This document shows positions 7,022 through 11,656 of a stretch of DNA of 11,656 bases, piece by piece. Below the pieces are notes generated by a model that saw only the letters and a program-made list of their open reading frames with translations, had not been told where the DNA came from and made no database searches. The stretch's first letter is position 1. Every line of letters starts with the position of its first letter. The translations under genes and the position numbers were made by a program. Origin of the DNA: Conexibacteraceae bacterium (GTDB lineage Bacteria; Actinomycetota; Thermoleophilia; Solirubrobacterales; Solirubrobacteraceae); assembly GCA_009785395.1 (NCBI GenBank), contig WQWK01000041.1, positions 1 to 11,656 on the forward strand, in the 5' to 3' direction.

Positions 7022-7408
7022 ATGACAGAACTGAAGGGCGCATGTCTGTGCGGTGCTGTGGAGTACGAGGTCAAGGATCCGGAGGGCATGGGGGTCTGCC
7101 ACTGCACTCGCTGTCAGCGGTGGACGGGATCGAGCCTCACCGGGGTGGTCGTGGACGAGCACAACTTCCGCTTCACCAAGGGGGAGGACCTCGTCAAGCG
7201 CTACGAGAGCGAGTTTGCGCCACGTCACTTCTGCAGCAACTGCGGCTCCAGCCTGTATGACGACCTCGGTGGCAAGTACTTCGTCGCGGCCGGCCTGATG
7301 CGGGAGCTGGAGCTCAAGCCGAGCTTCCACCTCCAGGTGGCGTTCAAGGCGCCCTGGGAGGCGATCGGCGACGACGCGCCGCAGTATCCCGAGGCCGCCC
7401 CGGCATAG
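7022..7408 (+). CDS. GFA-family zinc protein (glutathione-dependent formaldehyde-activating-like)
   Basis: The 128-residue protein starts at ATG 7022, with a strong Shine-Dalgarno GAGGAGAG (7006-7013) 8 nt upstream. Two GTG-like codons further upstream overlap that site and are rejected. The GFA zinc-binding pattern is complete: C8-x-C10 in GACLCGAVEYEV, C26-H-C28-xx-C31 in VCHCTRCQRWTGS, and C71-xx-C74 in FCSNCGSSLYDD. The founding member of this family was described as speeding the reaction of formaldehyde with glutathione, though many members have other or unknown roles. It lies 2 nt from a class III-type alcohol dehydrogenase, which acts on the thiol adduct of formaldehyde, so the pair makes sense as one detoxification step followed by another. 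The thiol (glutathione, mycothiol or other) is not known here. Confidence 0.88.
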   Translation: MTELKGACLCGAVEYEVKDPEGMGVCHCTRCQRWTGSSLTGVVVDEHNFRFTKGEDLVKRYESEFAPRHFCSNCGSSLYDDLGGKYFVAAGLMRELELKPSFHLQVAFKAPWEAIGDDAPQYPEAAPA

Positions 7409-7410
7409 TG

Positions 7411-8517
7411 ATGCAGATCCGAGCCGCAGTACTGGAGGAGTTCGGAAAGCCGCTGAACGTGACCGAGGTGGATCTCGCCGAGCCCAAGGCCGGCGAGGTG
7501 CTCGTGCGCCTGGTGGCGTGCGGGGTGTGTCACACCGACATGTACACGGCCTCAGGAGTCGATCCGTCCGGGTATGCGCCGACGGTGCTCGGGCATGAGG
7601 GCGCCGGGGTGGTCGAGGCACTCGGCCCCGGGGTCGAGTCCCTGAAGGTCGGTGACCACGTGGTCACGCTGTTCTCGCCGCAGTGCCGCGAGTGCGAGCA
7701 CTGCCGCAGCGGTCGCACGAACCTCTGCCTCGCGATCCGCGAGCAGCAGAACAAGGGCTACCTTCCCGACGGCACGACGCGGCTGTCCCGCGACGGCGTC
7801 CCGATTCGGCACTTCATGGGCACCTCAACGTTCGCCGAGTACACGGTGATGCCGGAGATCGCGCTCGCGCACGTCAGGGACGACGCGCCACTGGAGGCGG
7901 CATGCCTGTTCGCCTGTGGGCTGTCGACGGGACTGGGCGCTGCGATGTACACGGCCGGCGTGCGCGCCGGCTCGACGTGCGTCGTCTTCGGCGCCGGCAT
8001 GGTGGGCCTCGGCGCCGTCGCCGGGTGCCGGCTGCAGGCGGCCGAGCGGATCATCTGCGTCGACCTCTCGGCGGACCGGCTAGAGCTGGCGCGCGCCCAG
8101 GGAGCGACCGATGTGTGGGTGGCCGGGCCCGACACCGTCGAGCGGATCCAGGCGGAGACGCGCGGCTTCGGCGCCGACTACACCTTCGAGGCGACCGGGC
8201 GTGTCGACGTCATGCGCCAGGCCGCCGAGGCGGCGAGGATGGGGTGGGGGCAGTGCACGGTCGCCGGGGTCGCCGGCAAGGGTGAGACGCTCGACGTGGT
8301 CCCGCGCTGGCTGATCCAGGGCCGGCGCATCGCGGGATCGTCGTTCGGCGGCGTCAGGGGACGCGACCAGGTGCCGCAGCTGGTGGACCGTTACATGGCC
8401 GGCGAGATCGATGTGGACGCGTTCATCTCCCACCGCATCACGCTCGATGAGGTCAACCACGGGTTCGAGCTGATGGAGGCGCAGGACGGTATCCGCAGCG
8501 TGATCAGCTTCGGGTGA
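7411..8517 (+). CDS. Zinc-dependent alcohol dehydrogenase, class III (S-hydroxymethyl-thiol dehydrogenase) type
   Basis: This is a 368-residue medium-chain dehydrogenase. Catalytic zinc ligands are C40 (GVCHTD), H62-E63 (LGHEGAG) and C169 (FACGLSTG). Structural zinc ligands are C92, C95, C98 and C106 (PQCRECEHC, TNLC). The NAD motif is GAGMVG at 194-199, with D218 ending the next strand, which favours NAD over NADP. PDGTTRL, HFMGTSTFAEYTV, GADYTFEATG, GWGQCTVAGVA and SSFGGVRGRDQVP match class III enzymes, which oxidise S-hydroxymethyl-glutathione; in mycothiol-producing actinobacteria the related enzyme uses S-hydroxymethyl-mycothiol. The ATG at 7411 starts 2 nt after the GFA stop. A GTG at 7408 overlapping that stop would add one residue. 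No Shine-Dalgarno is close, so translational coupling is likely. Substrate assignment is inferred from family and neighbour. Confidence 0.88.
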   Translation: MQIRAAVLEEFGKPLNVTEVDLAEPKAGEVLVRLVACGVCHTDMYTASGVDPSGYAPTVLGHEGAGVVEALGPGVESLKVGDHVVTLFSPQCRECEHCRSGRTNLCLAIREQQNKGYLPDGTTRLSRDGVPIRHFMGTSTFAEYTVMPEIALAHVRDDAPLEAACLFACGLSTGLGAAMYTAGVRAGSTCVVFGAGMVGLGAVAGCRLQAAERIICVDLSADRLELARAQGATDVWVAGPDTVERIQAETRGFGADYTFEATGRVDVMRQAAEAARMGWGQCTVAGVAGKGETLDVVPRWLIQGRRIAGSSFGGVRGRDQVPQLVDRYMAGEIDVDAFISHRITLDEVNHGFELMEAQDGIRSVISFG

Positions 8518-8530
8518 TCAGGCTTGAACG

Positions 8531-8575
8531 CCGGCCGGCCCGCTGGCCGGCCGGGCCTCGGGGCGTAGCCGAGGC
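8531..8575. terminator. Two tandem GC-rich hairpins between convergent genes
   Basis: The first hairpin has perfect 10-bp arms, CCGGCCGGCC (8531-8540) and GGCCGGCCGG (8545-8554), with a CGCT loop. The second, immediately after, has 7-bp arms, GCCTCGG (8555-8561) and CCGAGGC (8569-8575), with a 7-nt loop, and ends against the stop codon of the opposing gene. There is no T-tract on either strand. They begin 13 bp after the dehydrogenase stop and fill the convergent gap. Confidence 0.7.
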
Positions 8576-8938
8576 TCAGTCGTTGCCCGAGATCAGATCC
8601 CAGGCACGCAGCAGCTTGCGGTGGCGAAACTCCGATTGCGACTCCGCCGGATCGTCGTGCATCACGGCCGGGTTGGCCGACGGCTTGGGGAGCTGCGCGC
8701 AGGCGGCGCGGTCGAGCTTGAGCAGGACCCCGCGCTCGAAGATCTCCTGCACGTCGTCCGCGTCCGCGAAGCGGTGCTCGGAGCCGAACAGGTGCTCGCC
8801 GATCACGATCCCGTCGAAGACGTCCTCGTCCTCGGCCGCCAGCACGTGGCCGACCTTCCCGATCTGCTCGCCGTCAGCGCTGTATACGGGCGTTCCGCGG
8901 CGCAGCAGCTCATATGAGGTGGGTTCGCCGAGGTCCAC
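8576..8938 (-). CDS. Small PRC-barrel-like domain protein
   Basis: This 120-residue acidic protein starts at GTG 8938. The open frame continues far upstream, but that extension is low-complexity Arg/Gln/His-rich sequence antisense to the MFS gene and is rejected. Residues about 9-75 (YELLRRGTPVYSADGEQIGKVGHVLAAEDEDVFDGIVIG, then FADADDVQEIFERGVLLKL) have the short beta-barrel pattern of PRC-barrel domains: a G-x-x-V-x-x-x-D-G-x-x-I-G-K-V entry strand and a later D-G-I-V-I strand. The C-terminal 45 residues are charged and helical, ending in RKLLRAWDLISGND. No signal peptide or membrane segment is seen. PRC-barrel proteins serve as adaptors in RNA processing, photosynthesis or stress response; the role here is unknown. 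It is divergent from the MFS gene with about 70 bp between starts. Confidence 0.75.
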   Translation of the reverse strand: MDLGEPTSYELLRRGTPVYSADGEQIGKVGHVLAAEDEDVFDGIVIGEHLFGSEHRFADADDVQEIFERGVLLKLDRAACAQLPKPSANPAVMHDDPAESQSEFRHRKLLRAWDLISGND

Positions 8939-8944
8939 GTCGCC

Positions 8945-8950
8945 AGCATA
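8945..8950 (-). promoter_or_regulatory. Candidate -10 element for leaderless transcription of the PRC-barrel-like gene
   Basis: On the minus strand the hexamer is TATGCT, which fits TANNNT, and it ends exactly 6 nt before the GTG at 8938. No Shine-Dalgarno sequence is present, so a leaderless message is the simplest reading. No clear -35 element is seen. Confidence 0.4.
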
Positions 8951-9007
8951 TCGGCGTGCGTGCGGCCGGGCCGCTTCCGGCGATCGCCCAGCTGCTTCTA
9001 TGGAGGT

Positions 9008-10219
9008 ATGCCCACCAAGTACCGGTCCGTGCTGGCCGAGCCCGGCGCCCTGCGCCTGATGAGCACCGCCCTGGTCGGGCGTCTGCCACAGGGCATGTCT
9101 TCGTTGGTGATCCTGCTGCTGGTCCGCGAGGCGACGCACTCGTACGCGGCGGCGGGCGTGGCAGTCGGCGCCAACGCGCTGCTCGCGTCCGTCTGCGCGC
9201 CCCTGGCCGGACGCCTCGTCGACCGTCTGGGGCGCCGTGTGGTGCTCGGGCCGGTCGCGGTGCTGCTTGCGGGCGCATATGTGCTGCTCGCGGTGCTGGC
9301 GGCCGATCACGCAGGCGCGCTCGCGCTGATCGCGTGCGCTGGGCTCGCCGGGGCGCTGGTGCCGCCGATCGCGCCTGTCGTGCGGACCGTGTTGCGTGAC
9401 CTGTTCGACGATCTCACGGTGCGGGAGACCGCGTTCGGGCTCGAGGCGATCGCGCAGGAGACGATCTGGATCACCGGACCGCTGATCGTGACGGTCGCGA
9501 TCACGCTCGCCTCGCCGAAGGCCGCCTGCGTGATGCTCGGGGTGGTCGTGGTGGGCGGGACGCTCCTGTTCCTGCGCTCGCCATTGCTGGACCGGACGCC
9601 GGAGCACCTGGTTGAGCACGTCCACCGCGGATCGGCGCTCGCGAGCCTCGATCTGCGCTGGCTGCTGCTGCCGGCCACGCTGATGGGCTTCAGCCTGGGG
9701 GCGGTTGAGGTCGGTATCCCGGCGCTGGCGCTGCATCACGGATCGCGCGCGGCGTCCGGCTTCCTGCTCGCGACCTGGAGCCTCGGCAGCATGGCCGGCG
9801 GTTTGCGCTACAGCTCCATGCGCTGGCGCGCCCCGCTCGGGTCGCGCTACGCGCCGCTGCTGCTCGCCAGCTGCGTGTTCACGGCACCGCTAGTCGTGGC
9901 CGGCTCGATCCCCGTCGCCGGCGCCTGCTGCTTCATCGCCGGGCTCGCGATCGCGCCGACGTTCACCTGCCAGTACTCGCTCGTCGGCCGCGTGGTGATT
10001 CCGGGAACCGAGCACGAGGCGTTCAGCTGGACGCTCTCCGGCCTGATCGCCGGCGTCGCCGCCGGGTCGGCGCTCGGCGGCGTCTCGGTCGGAGCGGTCG
10101 GGGTCAGTGCACCGTTCGTGCTGGGCTGCGCCGCGTCGCTGCTGGCCGCGGCAGCAGCGACGCGCTTCCGCGGCCGGTTCGGGTCAGCGTCGCCGCTGCC
10201 TGAGGCCGCGGCTGTCTGA
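9008..10219 (+). CDS. MFS transporter
   Basis: This 403-residue integral membrane protein has about 12 hydrophobic segments in the order expected for the major facilitator superfamily. The N-terminus (YRSVLAEPGALRLMSTALVGRLPQGM) and the first cytoplasmic loop, GRLVDRLGRR (about 67-76, the MFS motif A region), are recognisable. The C-terminal half has further helices and ends in a short Arg- and Ala-rich cytoplasmic tail. The start is not certain. ATG 9008 directly follows GGAGGT, too close to act as a normal Shine-Dalgarno; a weak TTCTAT at 8996-9001 would allow a leaderless start at 9008. A GTG start at 8960 would add 16 residues with no homologous look. The substrate is unknown; proteins of this look are usually annotated as exporters of drugs or metabolites. 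No substrate clue comes from the neighbours. Confidence 0.87.
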   Translation: MPTKYRSVLAEPGALRLMSTALVGRLPQGMSSLVILLLVREATHSYAAAGVAVGANALLASVCAPLAGRLVDRLGRRVVLGPVAVLLAGAYVLLAVLAADHAGALALIACAGLAGALVPPIAPVVRTVLRDLFDDLTVRETAFGLEAIAQETIWITGPLIVTVAITLASPKAACVMLGVVVVGGTLLFLRSPLLDRTPEHLVEHVHRGSALASLDLRWLLLPATLMGFSLGAVEVGIPALALHHGSRAASGFLLATWSLGSMAGGLRYSSMRWRAPLGSRYAPLLLASCVFTAPLVVAGSIPVAGACCFIAGLAIAPTFTCQYSLVGRVVIPGTEHEAFSWTLSGLIAGVAAGSALGGVSVGAVGVSAPFVLGCAASLLAAAAATRFRGRFGSASPLPEAAAV

Positions 10220-10234
10220 ACGCCGCGCCCGCGC

Positions 10235-10277
10235 CAATACCCCGCAATCACAACAATACCCAGCAATTGGGCGCAAT
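10235..10277. promoter_or_regulatory. Array of five helically phased CAAT elements upstream of the phosphate-uptake pair
   Basis: CAAT begins at 10235, 10245, 10254, 10264 and 10274, so spacings are 10, 9, 10 and 10 bp. A longer 14-bp unit, CAATACCCNGCAAT, occurs twice at 10235-10248 and 10254-10267 with one mismatch and a 19-bp period; GCAATTG then occurs twice at 10263 and 10273. The stretch is AT-richer than its surroundings and lies between the MFS stop and the DUF47 gene. Direct repeats at one per helical turn are how PhoB/PhoP-type regulators bind, but the bases do not match the known PHO box consensus that I recall. Confidence 0.5.
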
Positions 10278-10290
10278 TGCCGCCGCTAAA

Positions 10291-10974
10291 GTGGGCGTTA
10301 AGGTGGGGTCACATTTCTTTCACAAGCGTCCGACGGCGGCCGGAGCGCTCGCGGTCGTCGAGCGCGTGCTTCGCGGCGGCCACAATGTCTTTTTCGAGCT
10401 GCTCGAGCAGGCGGCCGATAACGCCGTGGCCGCGAGCGAGCTGCTGCATGAGCTGCTCACCGAGTTCCCCGACGGCTGCGAGAAGGTCGCCGCGATCAGC
10501 GCCTGCGAGCACCGCGGCGACGAGATCACGCGTGCCCTGATCGGGCGCCTCAACCGTGAGGTCGCCACGCCGATCGAGCACACCGACCTGCTCGCGCTGA
10601 CGACGGCGCTCGAGGACATCGTCGACGCGGTTGACGAGGTGGCCGCATATCTCAGCCTGTACGACGTGGAGGCGCCGATGATCCAGTCGCAGGCGCTCGC
10701 GCACGTGCTGCTCGACGCGGTCCGCGAGCTCGCCGCCGCCGTTCACAAGATCGCGCGCTTCGAGGATGTATCCGCGCACGTGCACGCGGTCCACCGGCTC
10801 GAGAACGAGGGCGACCAGCTGGTCCGCAGCGCGATCGCCTCACTGTTCGAGCACGGGATCGACCCGCTTGTCGTGATCCGCTGGAAGGACATCTTCGAGC
10901 GGCTCGAGGACGCGATCGACGCAACTGAGCGCGCCGCCTACGTGCTCCATTCCGTCGTCATCAAGAACACATGA
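10291..10974 (+). CDS. DUF47 / PhoU-like Pit accessory protein
   Basis: This 227-residue all-helical cytoplasmic protein belongs to the DUF47 (PhoU-like) family, whose genes sit directly before PiT phosphate permeases and are thought to regulate them. Recognisable blocks are NVFFELLEQAADNAVAASELL, a C-EHRGDEITRALIGRLNRE segment carrying the conserved E-x-x-x-D metal-binding pattern, PIEHTDLLALTTALEDIVDAVDEVA, a second HRLENEGDQL repeat of that pattern, and WKDIFERLEDAIDATERAA. The start is uncertain: GTG at 10291 and 10303 are both possible, and TTG 10267 would lie inside the CAAT array. None has a good Shine-Dalgarno. A -10-like TAAAGT at 10287-10292 would favour GTG 10303. The stop overlaps the permease start as ATGA, so the two are one transcription unit with coupled translation. 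Confidence 0.87.
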   Translation: MGVKVGSHFFHKRPTAAGALAVVERVLRGGHNVFFELLEQAADNAVAASELLHELLTEFPDGCEKVAAISACEHRGDEITRALIGRLNREVATPIEHTDLLALTTALEDIVDAVDEVAAYLSLYDVEAPMIQSQALAHVLLDAVRELAAAVHKIARFEDVSAHVHAVHRLENEGDQLVRSAIASLFEHGIDPLVVIRWKDIFERLEDAIDATERAAYVLHSVVIKNT

Positions 10975-11656
10975 GCGTCGACGTGATTCTCGTGGTCGTG
11001 GTTCTGACTGCGCTCGCCTTCGACTTCACCAACGGCTTCCACGACACCGCGAACGTCGTCGCGACCTCGATCTCGACGCGTGCGATCGGGCCGCGCCGGG
11101 CGGTCGCGATTGCCTCGGTGCTCAACTTCGCCGGCGCGTTCATTTCGCTGAAGGTCGCCGACACGATCGGACAGGGCTTCGTCGACACGCATCTGATCAC
11201 CACCACGGTCGTGTTCGCCGGCCTGTGCGGAGCGATCGTCTGGAACCTCGCGACCTGGTACCTCGGACTGCCGTCCAGCTCGTCGCATGCGCTGATCGGG
11301 GGGCTCGCGGGGGCGGTGATCACGGCCGCCGGCTGGAGCGCGTTCAACGGCAGCGGCGTGCTGACGAAGCTGATCGTGCCCGCGATCATCGCGCCGCTGA
11401 TCGCGTTCGCCGTGGCCTGGCTGTCCGTGACGCTGGTCTACAGGATCGTACGCAAGGCGCGGCCGGGTGGGGTGAGCCGTGGCTTCAAGCTCGGCCAGGT
11501 CGTCTCCGGAGGCATGCTGGCGCTGTCGCACGGGACCAACGACGCGCAGAAGACGATGGGCGTGATCGCACTCGCGCTGGTCGCGAGCGGCAAGCTCAGC
11601 GCCACCAACTTTCACGTGCCGCTGTGGGTCGTGATCGCCAGCGCGACCTCGATCTC
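10971..11656 (+). CDS. pit: PiT-family inorganic phosphate permease (3' end outside window)
   Basis: The reading frame is open from ATG 10971 to the window edge, giving the first 228 residues without a stop. It begins with a membrane helix (VILVVVVLTALAF) leading into the first PiT signature, FDFTNGFHDTANVVATSIST (residues 17-36, with N21, D25 and N28). The second copy, LALSHGTNDAQKTMGV (183-198, with N190 and D191), shows the inverted-repeat architecture of PiT transporters that move phosphate with H+ or Na+, sometimes as a metal-phosphate complex. WNLATWYLGLPSSSSHALIGGLAGA between them is also typical. Full-length relatives of this short type are about 320-340 residues, so roughly a third is missing. 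It overlaps the DUF47 gene by 4 bases (ATGA). The companion regulator supports a role in low-affinity phosphate uptake. Confidence 0.93.
   Translation, partial: MSVDVILVVVVLTALAFDFTNGFHDTANVVATSISTRAIGPRRAVAIASVLNFAGAFISLKVADTIGQGFVDTHLITTTVVFAGLCGAIVWNLATWYLGLPSSSSHALIGGLAGAVITAAGWSAFNGSGVLTKLIVPAIIAPLIAFAVAWLSVTLVYRIVRKARPGGVSRGFKLGQVVSGGMLALSHGTNDAQKTMGVIALALVASGKLSATNFHVPLWVVIASATSI

Noticed and set aside
5328..7043. 571-codon minus-strand open frame
   Set aside because: It runs antisense to the flavoprotein and overlaps DUF5996 in another frame; its composition is Arg/Gly/Asp-rich with no family motifs, as expected of a shadow frame in GC-rich DNA.
8939..9739. Long minus-strand open frame extending the PRC-barrel-like gene to 387 residues
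   Set aside because: The extension is Arg/Gln/His-rich low-complexity peptide antisense to a clear MFS transporter. The recognisable domain begins after GTG 8938, which has a well-placed -10-like hexamer.
10235..10277. CRISPR-like or satellite repeat
   Set aside because: Units are only 4-14 bp with no spacers of constant length, and the array ends at a promoter-like region; an operator is the better reading.
10938..11615. 225-codon minus-strand frame opposite the phosphate permease
   Set aside because: The plus strand encodes both PiT signature motifs in one uninterrupted frame; the minus frame is charged low-complexity sequence.

Overview
The window is very GC-rich, densely coded bacterial DNA. 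Start codons are ATG and GTG, several starts have no Shine-Dalgarno site but a -10-like hexamer exactly 6 nt upstream, and the protein families are typical of Actinomycetota (DUF5996, an SQR-like flavoprotein, an MFS transporter with a GRLPxGM N-terminus). I infer a high-GC actinobacterium, possibly of the Thermoleophilia/Solirubrobacterales type. The genus-level placement is a guess. There are no rRNA or tRNA genes, CRISPR arrays, insertion sequences or phage genes.

Left part (1-4830): an aldo/keto reductase of the L-fucose / D-threo-aldose dehydrogenase type, then a 140-bp regulatory gap with two related palindromes, then a 1215-residue secreted protein. That protein has an N-terminal right-handed beta-helix, plausibly a GH141-like glycoside hydrolase, and a tail in which an Ig-like plus jelly-roll module is tandemly duplicated. 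Together these look like the edge of an extracellular glycan-use locus. A release-then-oxidise route for fucose or a related sugar is inferred, not proven.

Middle part (4829-8517): a DUF5996 gene on the minus strand converges on the beta-helix gene across a GC-rich hairpin. At its other end it is divergent from an SQR-like FAD oxidoreductase, with the two start codons overlapping in one CATG. Next comes a GFA-family zinc protein tightly linked to a class III-type zinc alcohol dehydrogenase, which together suggest thiol-dependent formaldehyde detoxification.

Right part (8518-11656): two strong tandem hairpins separate the dehydrogenase from a small convergent PRC-barrel-like gene. A divergent MFS transporter follows. 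The window ends in a phosphate-uptake pair: a DUF47/PhoU-like Pit accessory protein overlapping a PiT permease cut off by the window edge. Upstream of the pair lies an array of five CAAT elements spaced about one helical turn apart, a candidate operator.

Most of the window is ordinary metabolism and transport. I see no clear new defence or mobile system. The most interesting signals are the twin palindromes before the beta-helix gene, the duplicated binding module, the shared CATG start and the phased CAAT array.
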